From DASYHS01 sp035998295 (GTDB taxonomy: Bacteria; Pseudomonadota; Alphaproteobacteria; Azospirillales; Azospirillaceae), in contig NZ_DASYHS010000261.1 in the NCBI RefSeq assembly GCF_035998295.1, forward strand, positions 1-49,814: 49,814 nucleotides of DNA, given 5' to 3'. The position numbers were made by a program, and so were the translations under genes. The notes beneath the pieces are model-generated. The model was not told the origin of the DNA and searched no databases. It was given only the letters and a program-made list of their open reading frames with translations. This document shows, piece after piece, positions 17,359-26,699 of this stretch. Position 1 is the stretch's first letter; each line of letters starts with the position of its first letter.

Positions 17359-17706
17359 CTTTGCGCTCGCCCGGATGTCCTTTATATAGCTCGACGGGCA
17401 GGCTGGCGAACAAAGGCCCGATCTCCCCTCGCATTAACGCCGGCAGGCCAGGTACAGCTTGATGCCACCAGCCAGCAGACGATTGCCGATCCGACCGCGC
17501 CGCAACGCCCGGCCAACCGGATCCAACGCCCGATTAATTCGAAAGAAACCTTATCCCGGCCGGTCATGGGCACACCCGCACACCTGCGATGCAATGCCAA
17601 GCACCGCATATTCATAAACGCTTACGAACGCTAGCCGACAAACGGAAACAAACTCTTAACCAGCTGCTGAGGCATGGCGCTCGCATCCCGCACCTCGCCA
17701 TCCATT
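17359..17706. promoter_or_regulatory. Intergenic leader of the rml operon
   Basis: No convincing gene is seen in these 348 bases. On the minus strand a TATATAAAG box at 17380-17388 lies about 20 bases before the rmlC ATG, a possible -10 element with a poor -35 (TTGTTC, 19-base spacing). The rest separates rmlC from the end of the initiating transferase gene. I found no strong terminator. Confidence 0.35.
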
Positions 17707-19179
17707 TCAGTAGACGTTTCTGCCCATTAACACGAGAACCGTACGAATGAGGATCTTGAGGTCGAACCAGATCGACCAGTTGTCGACGTAGTGGAGATCG
17801 TGCCGGACCCGCCGCTCCATCTTCTCGACCGTGTCGGTCTCCCCGCGCAGGCCGTTCACCTGCGCCCAGCCGGTCATGCCGGGCTTCACCTTGTGGCGCT
17901 CGAAATACTCGGCTATCAGCCCGCCATACAGGATGTTGTGCGGCACGGCGTGCGGCCGCGGGCCGACCAGCGACATCTCGTTGCGCAGCACGTTGAACAG
18001 CTGCGGCAGTTCGTCGACGCTCGTCCGGCGCAACCAGGCTCCCACCCGCGTCACGCGCGGGTCGCCCCGCCTGGCCTGGGGAACGTCCGCCCGGTCGGCC
18101 CCGCCATGGCGCATGGAGCGGAACTTGTAGACCTCGATAATGCGGTTGTTGAAGCCATAGCGTTGCTGACGGAACAGGATGGGTCCCGGGCTGTCGAGCT
18201 TGATCGCGACTGCGGCGAGCAGCAGGACCGGCGAGCACACCGCCAGCATCAGGACGGCCAGGACGGCGTCCTCCGCCCGCTTGACGAAACGCTGAAGGTC
18301 CGACAGCGGCCGCTTGGTCAGGGTCGGCATCGCAACCCGGTCCATCACCGCCGTGCTGGGACCCGCCAGACCCCAGGCCAGGGGAGGCGGCAGGAGATGC
18401 ACGTCCATGGGCAGCGCACGAAAGCGCCCGGCCAGGCGCTCCACGGTCGCGGCCTCGTCCCACGACACGGCGAGCAGCACAAGTTCCACCCCCGTCACCC
18501 GGGCGAACTCGATGGCGGCGTCGAGCGACGGCAGCATCGCCGTCCCCGGCAGGCCCCGATCCGCCGGGAGATCCCCGCCGGTGCAGCAGATGCCCGAGAT
18601 CGCGACCGCCGAGGTCGGCAGAGCCTCGTGATGGCGCAGATACGCGGCGATCCTGTCGGGATCGCCGACGATCAGCGTCCGGTGGGCGAAGACGCCCCGG
18701 GCGCGGGCGCGCCGGAACAGGCAGTAGGCGGCGACCCGCACGCCGACAAGGCCGGCCGCCGTCACCGAGAACCAGATGCCGGCCCACAGACGGGAGAACT
18801 CGCTGCCGGTCTTCGTCATGAACGCGAGCAGGGCGATAATGGCGAAGGTGCATGCCCACACGGCGAGCAGGCGCCGGATCGAGCGCATGAGACGGCCGAG
18901 TTGCTCGAGGTCGTAGAGACCCTGATGGCTCGCCCCCTGCTGGCTCAGCAGCAGGGCGGTCAGGATGGCGAACCAGTACTCTCCAGGCAGCTCGTAATGA
19001 TTGAAGCGGAACAGTGCCGCGGCCACGGCCCCCGCGAGCACGGCGGCCCCTTCTGCCAGCCGTACCGCCGCCGTGAACAGCGGCAGCGAGAGGCGCCTGG
19101 GCGCGGAGCGCGCGAACGCTCCACCGAACGTGACCTCGCCTGGAATGCTTACCAAGGGTTCACCTCGCCAATGAACCAT
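17707..19179 (-). CDS. Undecaprenyl-phosphate sugar phosphotransferase (PssY/WcaJ/ExoY type)
   Basis: A 490-aa initiating enzyme of polysaccharide synthesis. The N-terminal part has about four membrane helices. The middle is a Rossmann-like CoA-binding-type domain starting RTLIVGDPDRIAAYL. The C-terminal bacterial sugar transferase domain (from about 290) has KRAEDAVLAVLMLAVCSP, ILFRQQRYGFNN, VYKFRSM, RRTSVDELPQLFNVL, LVGPRPHA and KPGMTGWAQVNG. It transfers a sugar-1-phosphate to undecaprenyl phosphate at the inner membrane. The ATG at 19179 (MVHWRGE) sits three bases after GAGG; a downstream GTG is possible. It is transcribed away from the small-membrane-protein/ligase pair. Confidence 0.9.
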   Translation of the reverse strand: MVHWRGEPLVSIPGEVTFGGAFARSAPRRLSLPLFTAAVRLAEGAAVLAGAVAAALFRFNHYELPGEYWFAILTALLLSQQGASHQGLYDLEQLGRLMRSIRRLLAVWACTFAIIALLAFMTKTGSEFSRLWAGIWFSVTAAGLVGVRVAAYCLFRRARARGVFAHRTLIVGDPDRIAAYLRHHEALPTSAVAISGICCTGGDLPADRGLPGTAMLPSLDAAIEFARVTGVELVLLAVSWDEAATVERLAGRFRALPMDVHLLPPPLAWGLAGPSTAVMDRVAMPTLTKRPLSDLQRFVKRAEDAVLAVLMLAVCSPVLLLAAVAIKLDSPGPILFRQQRYGFNNRIIEVYKFRSMRHGGADRADVPQARRGDPRVTRVGAWLRRTSVDELPQLFNVLRNEMSLVGPRPHAVPHNILYGGLIAEYFERHKVKPGMTGWAQVNGLRGETDTVEKMERRVRHDLHYVDNWSIWFDLKILIRTVLVLMGRNVY

Positions 19180-19351
19180 CCGCCTCTTTCGGGCGTCTCG
19201 AAAGGGGTATACGCCAACCCGGCATCGATGCACAACAGATGGAATGCATATCGCTAAAATTCTCGGAAATGTCCGGTCGCGCGGCCGAAGTTCACCAAAT
19301 TTTAAGCCTGCCCGCGAATCCTGCGTTCACACGACGCTCGCGGGATGGCCG

Positions 19352-19582
19352 ATGGACGACTGGATCCAATACTCTTTGGCACTGGCCTACGGAATCGGCG
19401 CCATCTGGTTCGCGCTCGCGACGCTGTACAGCCTGAACGGCGCGACGCCGTCGCCCCACCCAGTCCTTGCCCTGCTCTCGGCCGTGTTCTGGCCGGTGGC
19501 GCTGCTGGCGGTGGCGGCCGTCCTGGCCTGGAACCGGGCGGGCCGGGCGCGGCCCGGCGGTCGATCACCGCTGCGGCGCTGA
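19352..19582 (+). CDS. Small membrane protein of the EPS locus
   Basis: A 76-aa protein starting MDDWIQYSLALAYGIGAIWF, with two predicted membrane helices (about 6-22 and 33-56) and a basic C-terminus. I do not recognise a named family. It is 23 bases upstream of the ligase/polymerase gene and co-directional, so it is probably co-transcribed and may assist that membrane enzyme. The GGGATGG sequence before the ATG is a modest ribosome site. The longer frame from 19244 begins in the divergent promoter region. Confidence 0.6.
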   Translation: MDDWIQYSLALAYGIGAIWFALATLYSLNGATPSPHPVLALLSAVFWPVALLAVAAVLAWNRAGRARPGGRSPLRR

Positions 19583-19605
19583 ACCTCGCCGTCCGGACCA
19601 ACACG

Positions 19606-21009
19606 ATGCCTGCCGCGACTGTCGGACGTCCCGCCCCAGAAACCGAGGCGGGAGCCCGAATCTGGGCCCTGATCCTGCTGCTGGCCCTGCTGCCGCTGCC
19701 CTTCGGCGGCGCCCGGCCCTGGGCCGGGGCCGCCTTCGCCGTCGCCGTCGGGCTGATGCTGGCTGTCTGGTCGCTGCGGTGCGCGGTCGCCGGACGGCCC
19801 GGCGCGATCCCGCTGCGGCGACTCGCCGCCGAAGGCCTGCTCCTGGCCCTGCTCGCCGGCTGGATCGCCTTCCAGGGCCTGAGCTTGACGCCGGCCGCCT
19901 GGCATCATCCGATCTGGGACGAGGCGGCCACAGCGCTCAGCACCGAACCGGTCGGCGCGATCAGCGTCGATCCGGCGCGCAGCTTCACCGCGCTGGCCAC
20001 GCTGCTCGGCCATGCCAGCCTGTTCTGGCTCGTGCTGCAGGCGGGACGGGAGCCGGGCCGGGCCCACCGACTGCTCGCCGCCCTGGTCGCGATCGGCACC
20101 GCCTACGCAGCCTACGGCCTCACGATGGAGTTGAGCGGCGCTGGGCTCGTCCTATGGTTCGAAAAATGGGCCTATCACGGCGACATCACGGCCACATTCG
20201 TCAACCGCAACTCCTTCGCCACATATGCCGGACTCTGCCTGCTGGCCGCGATCGGCCTCCTCGCGCGGCAGCTGCTCCGGCACGACGGCAAGCAGGCTCC
20301 CCGGCGAGAGCGGCTGCTGCGACGGATCCAGGCGCTGGCCGGACGCGGCAGCCTGCTGCTCGGCGCCGTGGCGATCCTGGCGACCGCCCTCCTCCTCTCC
20401 CATTCCCGTGCCGGCATGGTGAGCACGGGCATCGGAATCGCCGTGTTCCTGATCGTGTTCCTCCTCAATCCGGGGCAACGCCGCGGCCGCCGGCTGCCCG
20501 TCGCCGCGGCAGTCTTTCTGGCGCTGCTGGCGGTCACGAATTTCAGCGGCGAAGGCACGCTGCTGCGGCTGCGCGCCACCGAGTTCGAGACCGGTAACGG
20601 CCGCTTTCCCGTCTACGCGCTGATGCAGCGCGCGATCGCCGATTCCCCCCATCTCGGCTTCGGCTACGGCACCTTCGAGCGGACCTTCCCCCTCTATCGC
20701 ACCGCCGACGTGGCGATTCGCTTCGACCGCGGCCACAACGACTGGCTGGAGAGCGCAATGGATCTCGGCCTGCCCGGCGCCGCCCTGCTGATCGGCCTCT
20801 TCGCCCTGCCCTTCCTGCGCTGCCTGCGCGCCGGGCTGACGCGCCGGCGCGACGGCCTTTATCCGGCACTCGCCTGCGGCGCTACCGCCCTGGTGGCGAC
20901 CCATGCGCTTCTCGACTTCAGCCTGCAGATACCGGCTGTCGCCGCGACATTCACGGCGCTGCTGGCGCTCGGCGTGGCACAGAGCTGGAGCTCGCGTCTC
21001 GACGGCTGA
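19606..21009 (+). CDS. O-antigen ligase/Wzy-like membrane protein
   Basis: A 467-aa integral membrane protein with about 12 hydrophobic segments and the Wzy_C pattern: FVNRNSFATYAGLCLL, LLLSHSRAGMVSTGIGI and, in the large periplasmic loop, HLGFGYGTFERTFPLYR and FDRGHNDWLESAMDLGLPG (the His-Asn-Asp/Glu segment typical of ligases). It joins or polymerises undecaprenyl-linked glycan in the periplasm. The locus thus has two Wzy_C-type proteins, this one and the low-GC one at 12420-13757, so one may be a polymerase and one a ligase or regulator of chain ends. The ATG at 19606 is preferred; the upstream extension is a shadow of the small membrane gene. Confidence 0.85.
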   Translation: MPAATVGRPAPETEAGARIWALILLLALLPLPFGGARPWAGAAFAVAVGLMLAVWSLRCAVAGRPGAIPLRRLAAEGLLLALLAGWIAFQGLSLTPAAWHHPIWDEAATALSTEPVGAISVDPARSFTALATLLGHASLFWLVLQAGREPGRAHRLLAALVAIGTAYAAYGLTMELSGAGLVLWFEKWAYHGDITATFVNRNSFATYAGLCLLAAIGLLARQLLRHDGKQAPRRERLLRRIQALAGRGSLLLGAVAILATALLLSHSRAGMVSTGIGIAVFLIVFLLNPGQRRGRRLPVAAAVFLALLAVTNFSGEGTLLRLRATEFETGNGRFPVYALMQRAIADSPHLGFGYGTFERTFPLYRTADVAIRFDRGHNDWLESAMDLGLPGAALLIGLFALPFLRCLRAGLTRRRDGLYPALACGATALVATHALLDFSLQIPAVAATFTALLALGVAQSWSSRLDG

Positions 21010-21080
21010 CCCCGCATGTCATCGCGAGGGAACGTCGGCACTGAACAGCCCGCGGCTTGGCGCCGGCGGGTGTGGCAGGG

Positions 21081-21794
21081 TCAAAGGCGGGAGGCATACG
21101 CCTCGAAGCGCGCGAGTGCCTTCAGGTCTTCGACCAGCACGCCGCGGGCCAGATCGGCATAGCCGTGCCGAATCGCCGACCGGGTCAGGCCTTGCGGGTG
21201 GGTGTGCCATGCCAGCCGGATCTGGTCCAGCATTTCGTCCGTCATCTCGGCATCCCATGCGTGTCGCACCTGATTACCGACCGCTAGGCGCGGCAAGGCG
21301 AGTTCACGCTCGTTGCGCCCGGTCATCAACGACATCCGCAGCGCCTTAACCACCTCGTCCGCGGGACGGCCGTTGACCAGCTGAACCTGTGCGAGACGCG
21401 CCCAGGCATGGGGGCTCGCCGGAGACCGCGCCAAGCCGGCGCGCAGATTCGCCTCCGCCCGCTCCCACAGCCGGGCATTGCCGGCATCCGGGGATGCGGG
21501 GGGGTCCGCCTGGAGCATCTGCGCCAGCGCGAGGTCGGTCAGCAGCCGGCCGTCCCCGGACCACCGACCGGCCCGCTCGCGCGTCTCGACGAGGCGGTCC
21601 AGGCCGTCGCCGTCCCAGGCGCCGCCGGTCCGGATCGCATGCAGCACCGGATCGCCCGGCAGCAAGGAAAGCTCCGCAACCAGCGATGGAACGCCGAGGG
21701 CCAGAAGCAGGGCCGACAGTCCCAGCCCGGCGACCGACCCGGCCCGGCCGCCCCGGGCCGGGTCAGTTCGCGTAGTATTCCTTGTACCGGCCAT
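21081..21794 (-). CDS. TPR-like membrane-anchored protein of the EPS locus
   Basis: A 237-aa protein with one hydrophobic segment (about residues 22-42) and a helical Ala/Leu-rich remainder. The repeat-like ARLAQVQLVNGRPADEVVKA suggests tetratricopeptide-type helices. No catalytic motif is visible. Similar proteins often sit at the end of export modules. The ATG at 21794 overlaps the end of the BY-kinase gene by 32 bases, in another frame, which supports coupling. There is a 71-base space to the convergent ligase gene. Confidence 0.6.
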   Translation of the reverse strand: MAGTRNTTRTDPARGGRAGSVAGLGLSALLLALGVPSLVAELSLLPGDPVLHAIRTGGAWDGDGLDRLVETRERAGRWSGDGRLLTDLALAQMLQADPPASPDAGNARLWERAEANLRAGLARSPASPHAWARLAQVQLVNGRPADEVVKALRMSLMTGRNERELALPRLAVGNQVRHAWDAEMTDEMLDQIRLAWHTHPQGLTRSAIRHGYADLARGVLVEDLKALARFEAYASRL

Positions 21795-24000
21795 AATAGT
21801 AGCCGTAATCCCCGTAGCCGTATTTGGCGTGCTTCGTTACGTTCACCTGACTCAACACCACGCCGGAAACCCGGGCCCCGAACGTGTCGAGCTGCTTGAG
21901 CGCGCCCAGCACCACCTCGCGCGGCGTGTCGGCCCAGCGGACGACGAACAGCGAGGCGTCCGAGAGCTTGGCCAGCATCGCGGCGTCCGACACCGCCATG
22001 ATCGGTGGCGTGTCGAGGACGATGAGGTCATAGACCTCGCGCAGGCTGCGCACCAGCTTCTCCATCTGGTGCGAGCCCAGGAGATCCTGCGGGTTCGGCG
22101 TGTCCGACCTCGCGACGAGATAATGAAGACCGCTCCCGGGATCGATCTGGACCGCATTCTCCGGCGTGCAGGCGCCGGTCAGGAGATCGGCGACGTTGCC
22201 GGTTTTGTCGGCGCCGAGCATCTTGCCGATGCGCGGACGTCTCAGGTCGCAGTCGATCAGGAGGACGCGGGCCCCCGACAGGGCGGCGACGCGCGCAAGC
22301 GAGGTGCAGAAGGTGCTCTTGCCCTCGCGCGGCACCGAGGAGGTCACCATCACCACCTTGGGCGGGTCGTCGACGTTGGAGAAGTGGATTGCCGTACGGA
22401 TGGTGCGCAGCGCCTCGCAATACGAGGACAGCGGCTTGTTCAGCACGTAGTCCTCGGGCTGCCTCGCCGCCCGGCGGGACAGGCTGGGCACAAGGCCCAG
22501 CGCGGGCAGCCCCGTCAGCCGCTCGATGTGTTCGCCGCCGCGGAACCCGCGGTCGAGGCGTTCCAGCACGAAGGCGACGAGAACGCCCAGGAAGCCGCCC
22601 ATGACGAAACCAAGCGCGAGGATCAGCTTCTTCTTCGGGAAGGACGGAACGGTCGGCGCCTCCGCGCTGGAGATGACGCGCGCATCGGCCTCCTGGAGAT
22701 CCTGTTGGTCGTTGGTCTGCTTGAAGCGGCTGAGGAAGCTCTCGTAGAGGGTGCGGCTCGCCTCGGCTTCGCGTTCAAGTTCGTTGAGCTGCACCTGGGC
22801 GCGCAGGCCGACCCCGGCCTTGACTTCGAGTTCACCCAGCGTGGCCTGCAGGCTGCGCTCCTTGGCGCGCGCGACCTCGACCTCATTGGCCAGCGACTGG
22901 ATGATCTTACGCACCTCCTCGCCGATCTTCTTCTGCAGATCGCCGAGCTCAGCCGCGACGTTGAGCCGGCTCGGATGGCGCGGGCCGTAGCGCGTGGCGA
23001 GCTCCGCCTCCTTGCGGCGCACCTCGCTCTCCTCCTCGCGCAGGCGCTGGATCAGCGGCGAGTTGAGCACGTCGCCGGCCGCCTCCACGCCGCCCGACGA
23101 CTTCACCATGGTCTCGGCACTGCGCAGGCGTGCTTCGGCCTGGGACCGCTCGGCGCGCGCCAGGACGAGCTGCGTGTTCAGCTCGCCCAGCTGCTGTGTC
23201 GTGACCGTGGTGGCCCCGGTCTCGATGAGGCTGGACTGCTCGCGGAAGGCCTGCACCGCCTGCTCACCCTGGCGCACCTGGTCGCGCAGCTCCTCCAGGC
23301 GCACGCTGAGCCATTCGTTGGCGCGCCTGGTCGCCTCGAACTTCGCCTCGAGCTGGTCGACCAGGTACTGGTCGGCGAAGGTGTTCGCGATCAGCGCCGC
23401 CTTGTGCGGATCCTCCGACGTGAAGCTGATCCGAATGCTGTAGCTGCGCCCGTCGTTCGAGGCGCTCAAGCGGCGGGAGACGGCGTCGATCAGGGCCGAG
23501 CGATCGAGAATGCGCCGCCGCTCGGGCGCGAGCTCCTTCTCCACCGGGGCGACGGCCGCCCACAGCTCAGCCGGCAGCCAGTTGCGGGGATGGACCAGAT
23601 CCAGCAGGCTGGCGTCCTTGCGCAGGTCGGCGTTGAACTCGGGATCGCCGTCGAGCTCCAGGCGGTCGACGACCCGGCCGACCATGGCGCGCGAGGTGAG
23701 GACGTCGACCTCGCTGCGGATGACGGAGGCTTCGGGCGACAGTCCCGACATGACCGATTCGAAATCGACGACCTTGGTCTGGCGCAGGTTGAGCATGACG
23801 ATCGCCTCCGCGGTGTAGCGCGGGGTCAGCTGGAAGGCGATCAGCCCGGCCAGCGCGGTCGTCAGGGCGAGCAGGCCGAGGATTATCGCCTTGCGGCGAT
23901 CGAGGATCCTCAGGACCTGCCGGAGATCGATGTCTTCGGCGATCGCGGTCAGCTGCCGCACTCGATCCGAACGTTCTTCGGCCGGAGTGATCGAAGCCAT
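21763..24000 (-). CDS. Wzz/Wzc-type co-polymerase fused to BY-kinase
   Basis: A 745-aa polysaccharide co-polymerase. It has an N-terminal Wzz domain with a first membrane helix near 39-57, a long periplasmic coiled-coil region with GNVR-type segment, and a second membrane helix around 455-475. The C-terminal bacterial tyrosine kinase has Walker A SSVPREGKST (near 552), Walker A' LLIDCDLRRPRIGK (near 578) and Walker B VLDTPP (near 660). It ends in a tyrosine cluster YGYGDYGYYYGRYKEYY, the usual autophosphorylation site. It controls chain length and export with the Wza-like protein encoded just upstream. Confidence 0.93.
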   Translation of the reverse strand: MASITPAEERSDRVRQLTAIAEDIDLRQVLRILDRRKAIILGLLALTTALAGLIAFQLTPRYTAEAIVMLNLRQTKVVDFESVMSGLSPEASVIRSEVDVLTSRAMVGRVVDRLELDGDPEFNADLRKDASLLDLVHPRNWLPAELWAAVAPVEKELAPERRRILDRSALIDAVSRRLSASNDGRSYSIRISFTSEDPHKAALIANTFADQYLVDQLEAKFEATRRANEWLSVRLEELRDQVRQGEQAVQAFREQSSLIETGATTVTTQQLGELNTQLVLARAERSQAEARLRSAETMVKSSGGVEAAGDVLNSPLIQRLREEESEVRRKEAELATRYGPRHPSRLNVAAELGDLQKKIGEEVRKIIQSLANEVEVARAKERSLQATLGELEVKAGVGLRAQVQLNELEREAEASRTLYESFLSRFKQTNDQQDLQEADARVISSAEAPTVPSFPKKKLILALGFVMGGFLGVLVAFVLERLDRGFRGGEHIERLTGLPALGLVPSLSRRAARQPEDYVLNKPLSSYCEALRTIRTAIHFSNVDDPPKVVMVTSSVPREGKSTFCTSLARVAALSGARVLLIDCDLRRPRIGKMLGADKTGNVADLLTGACTPENAVQIDPGSGLHYLVARSDTPNPQDLLGSHQMEKLVRSLREVYDLIVLDTPPIMAVSDAAMLAKLSDASLFVVRWADTPREVVLGALKQLDTFGARVSGVVLSQVNVTKHAKYGYGDYGYYYGRYKEYYAN

Positions 24001-24110
24001 GTCGAGAATCCAATATCCATAGGCGCCGCCCCCCGCTGCGTCCGGTCGTGACGAACGTGCGGAATGACCGGGAAGGAGGATGACGACGCAGAGTTAAACA
24101 TTTGCTAAAA

Positions 24111-24704
24111 TCAGAAGAAACGCTCCGGGACGCGGATGATGTCTCCCGGCATCACGATGGACGTTTCCGACGCGTCCTTCTGCACCTCGCCGGCCTCGCC
24201 GCCGCGCACGATCTCGATCCGGTCGCGCCGTGCGCGATGGGTGTAGCCGCCGGCCAGGGCGATCGCGTTGAGCACGGTCATGCCGTTGACGTAGGGATAG
24301 CTGCCGGGGTCCTGCACCTCGCCCAGGATGAAGAAGGGCCTGTAGTTGAGGACCTCGATGCTGACGCGGGGACTGATCAGGTAGCCGTCCGCGAGCTTTT
24401 CGGCGATGGCGCGTTCCAGGTCGCGGATGCCGCGCCCCTTGGCGTGGACCGTGCCGATCAGCGGCAGCGAAACGCCGCCTCCGGTATCGACCTCGAACTC
24501 GCCCGACAGGTCGTTTTCGCCGAAGACGGTGACGCGCACCTTGTCGGAGGTGCCCAGCGTGTATTCGGGGGCCTCCTGGGCGCCGGGACGCGCCACGGGA
24601 ACGACGGCGAGCGCAAGCGCCAGCAAGCAGAATGCGGCCAGGTGCCCAGGGAAGGAGAAACGAAGGAGTCGCGCGAGAATCCTGCGCATCGTCAGTCTGT
24701 TCAT
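24111..24704 (-). CDS. Wza-like polysaccharide export protein (short)
   Basis: A 197-aa periplasmic/outer-membrane export protein. A basic and hydrophobic signal peptide ends near ARPGAQEA. Then come a Poly_export domain (YTLGTSDKVRVTVFGENDLS and VSLPLIGTVHAKG) and a SLBB-like domain (PFFILGEVQDPGSYPYVNG and LAGGYTHRARRDRI). It is short compared with E. coli Wza (about 380 aa) and lacks the C-terminal amphipathic helix, as in many alphaproteobacterial export proteins. No lipobox Cys is evident. Start is ATG 24704 with GAGGCG upstream. It lies 110 bases before the kinase gene in the same direction. Confidence 0.88.
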   Translation of the reverse strand: MNRLTMRRILARLLRFSFPGHLAAFCLLALALAVVPVARPGAQEAPEYTLGTSDKVRVTVFGENDLSGEFEVDTGGGVSLPLIGTVHAKGRGIRDLERAIAEKLADGYLISPRVSIEVLNYRPFFILGEVQDPGSYPYVNGMTVLNAIALAGGYTHRARRDRIEIVRGGEAGEVQKDASETSIVMPGDIIRVPERFF

Positions 24705-24903
24705 CGAGAACGCCTCGCCTCGTCCAGGAAATGTCGGTCCCGCCACGTCCCCGTCCGCGAGCCTGCTCTTGATTCGAGGGGCGGCCGGGGTGCATGGCGC
24801 ATATCGATCGCGGCACACCTTAGACGTAGAGCGTCAAGATTGGGTTAACCCTGTTGCCCCGCGCGCCGCCGGCACCGACGGCGTGCGATGCGGACAAGAA
24901 AAC

Positions 24904-24925
24904 GGCCGGCCCGATCGAGCCGGCC
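24904..24925 (-). terminator. Rho-independent terminator of the beta-barrel gene
   Basis: Inverted repeat GGCCGGC / GCCGGCC with an 8-base loop (24911-24918), followed on the minus strand by GTTTTCTTGT. It lies about 45 bases after the stop of the outer-membrane barrel gene, so that gene is likely a separate unit from the export gene downstream. Confidence 0.7.
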
Positions 24926-24967
24926 AGTATCGGTTCGCGAGGTCCGCTCGGACCCGCGTTCGAATGC

Positions 24968-26212
24968 TTACAGACGGCCGGTCACGGACAGCAGGATGAC
25001 GTTCTGCGTGTAGTCGCCCGTCGCCCCGTTGGCGCCGTCGACGTTCTTGTCCTTGTAGGTGTAGCCGAGGCCGGCGGAGAGGTTGCGGTTGACCAGGTAA
25101 CGCACACCGGCCCCGGCCTCCAGGACGTCGACCTCGCGGTCGATGCCCTGGTAGTCGTCCTGCCCGTAGCTCACGCGGCCGTTCAGCAGCACGTTGCGCC
25201 GCAGCTCGTGATCGACCCGCACCGAGCCGACGGTCGACAGGAAGCTGGAGGCGTTGGCGCTCGAGGTTTCCTCGACGGTGCGCGCGAGCGCGACCTGGAC
25301 CGACGTCAGCGCGGTCAGGCTCCACAGGACCGAGCCGCCGAAGGAGATGCCGTCCACGCTCTCTAGCTGGGCGGCGTCGTAGTCCTGGCGCAGATAGCCC
25401 GCGAAGATTTCGCCCGTCGTCACCCCGCCGAAATCGAGGGTGGTGCCGATCTCGGCGCGGTAGCCGCTCGAATCGCGGTCGACGGCGCCGACGCGGTCGT
25501 AGCGCCGCCAGTTGTACGCGGCCTGCACAAAGGGGACGACGTCGGGCACCAGCTCGTAGCTGAAGCGCGCTCCCGCCTCGTACTCGTTGCGGTCGCGCAG
25601 GTCGTCGTTGCTGGTCCCGCCGCCCTGCAGCGGCACCGTATCGAAGTCGTAGCTGCGGAAGTTGCCGAACACCCGTGCCGAGGTCCGGCCGAGGCCGCGG
25701 AACCCGGTGATGTTGCCGGTGAGCAGCTCGTACTGCACCGGCTCCAGCGCCGCCGCCGTCGCGTTCGGATCGCCGCGGTCCTCGTGGAGGTGCTGATAGC
25801 GCAGTCCGCCGGTGACGAACGTCTCCCGCAGCACGTCGAGGCGGCCGTCCGCCCCGATGCCGTAGTCGACGTAGTTCTCGTCGGTGTTGTCCCAGTACCG
25901 CCCGACCTCCGCGCCGGCATCGAGGCTCAGGGCGTGCCTGCTCCAGTCGGACGACAGCTCGACCCTGGGCGCCACGACCGTGATCAGGTCGGCATCGGTG
26001 TCCGTGTCCTCGGCGAAGACGTTGTCGTTGTATTCCTGGATCAGCGACGCCTCGGGCGCCAGAAGGAAGGAGCCGACGCGGATGTTGATCGGATCGTAGT
26101 CCGGGCGCGCCCGCTCCTGAACCGGTACGCCCCGCTGGTCATCCTGTGCGACGGCCGGACCCGCGGCCGCCGTGGCGGCACTGCAGAGCAGGAGGGGGAG
26201 AACGCGTCTCAT
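24968..26212 (-). CDS. Outer-membrane beta-barrel protein of the EPS locus (BBP2_2-like)
   Basis: A 414-aa protein. A signal peptide (MRRVLPLLLCSAATAAAGPA) is cleaved near AVAQ. The mature part consists of repeating amphipathic strands with alternating aromatic and polar residues, such as ASLIQEYNDNVFAED, a start pattern of the BBP2_2 outer-membrane family found in exopolysaccharide clusters. It ends with LSVTGRL, not a classical terminal Phe. It probably forms the outer-membrane pore or assists secretion of the polysaccharide. Start ATG 26212 is chosen for the signal peptide; the upstream in-frame extension is basic and not family-like. A TTGACA-type promoter lies upstream. Confidence 0.82.
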   Translation of the reverse strand: MRRVLPLLLCSAATAAAGPAVAQDDQRGVPVQERARPDYDPINIRVGSFLLAPEASLIQEYNDNVFAEDTDTDADLITVVAPRVELSSDWSRHALSLDAGAEVGRYWDNTDENYVDYGIGADGRLDVLRETFVTGGLRYQHLHEDRGDPNATAAALEPVQYELLTGNITGFRGLGRTSARVFGNFRSYDFDTVPLQGGGTSNDDLRDRNEYEAGARFSYELVPDVVPFVQAAYNWRRYDRVGAVDRDSSGYRAEIGTTLDFGGVTTGEIFAGYLRQDYDAAQLESVDGISFGGSVLWSLTALTSVQVALARTVEETSSANASSFLSTVGSVRVDHELRRNVLLNGRVSYGQDDYQGIDREVDVLEAGAGVRYLVNRNLSAGLGYTYKDKNVDGANGATGDYTQNVILLSVTGRL

Positions 26213-26699
26213 GATCCGTCGGTATCCACTTTTCTGGGCCGGGCAGCGCGTCCGGCTGGTTGCGGAGCGGCTCGCGCCTCGGGGGTTTGGCATTGCTCTC
26301 TCCGGTTCCGCAAAAACCGTCGCGGCGCCGCCGCGTCGGCCTCTCCGATCGAAGCGCCTGGACAACAACTCTGTCGTACCACTTTGGGCATAACGCTACT
26401 CCGCCATTTTGTCAATTAATGATGCACCCTGAAGTCGCATCGTTGCCCGTGCGCAACAGCCCTTGCACAGACGGCCGGCCGCCACCCCGGGGTCGACGGC
26501 GCACAAGAATGGGGTAGCGGGCCCGCAGCGTCGCGCCGGGCCTACCCCACCCTGGCGCGGTGTCCAACTCCCACCCGACCGGCAGCGGCCTTTGCGTACG
26601 GCGACAGAGCACGGAACCACGCCCGTTTGCCACCGCGCACCGGGCGGCCGCCGCGGCTAAGCTTGCAGCGTGGACACACCGGAACGCCTCGGATTTGCG
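26213..26699. other. Divergent intergenic region between barrel and lipoprotein genes
   Basis: No gene is supported in these 487 bases. The part near 26380-26440 is AT-rich and holds the candidate minus-strand promoter. The part 26500-26650 is GC-rich with short inverted repeats but no clear T-run. Open frames here lack family resemblance. Confidence 0.5.
26387..26415 (-). promoter_or_regulatory. Candidate sigma-70 promoter for the beta-barrel gene
   Basis: On the minus strand a perfect TTGACA (26410-26415) is followed after 17 bases by TATGCC (26387-26392), a weak -10. It sits about 175 bases before the barrel gene start, in a locally AT-rich stretch. Confidence 0.4.

Noticed and set aside
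17791..19257. Plus-strand 488-codon frame opposite the sugar phosphotransferase
   Set aside because: Low-complexity Arg/Gln/His-rich translation, antisense to a well-supported gene.
21478..24051. Plus-strand open frame of 857 codons opposite the BY-kinase gene
   Set aside because: It is antisense to a clear Wzz/BY-kinase with all motifs. The long frame is a by-product of GC-rich codon bias, and its composition is Arg/Gln/Asp-heavy without any domain.
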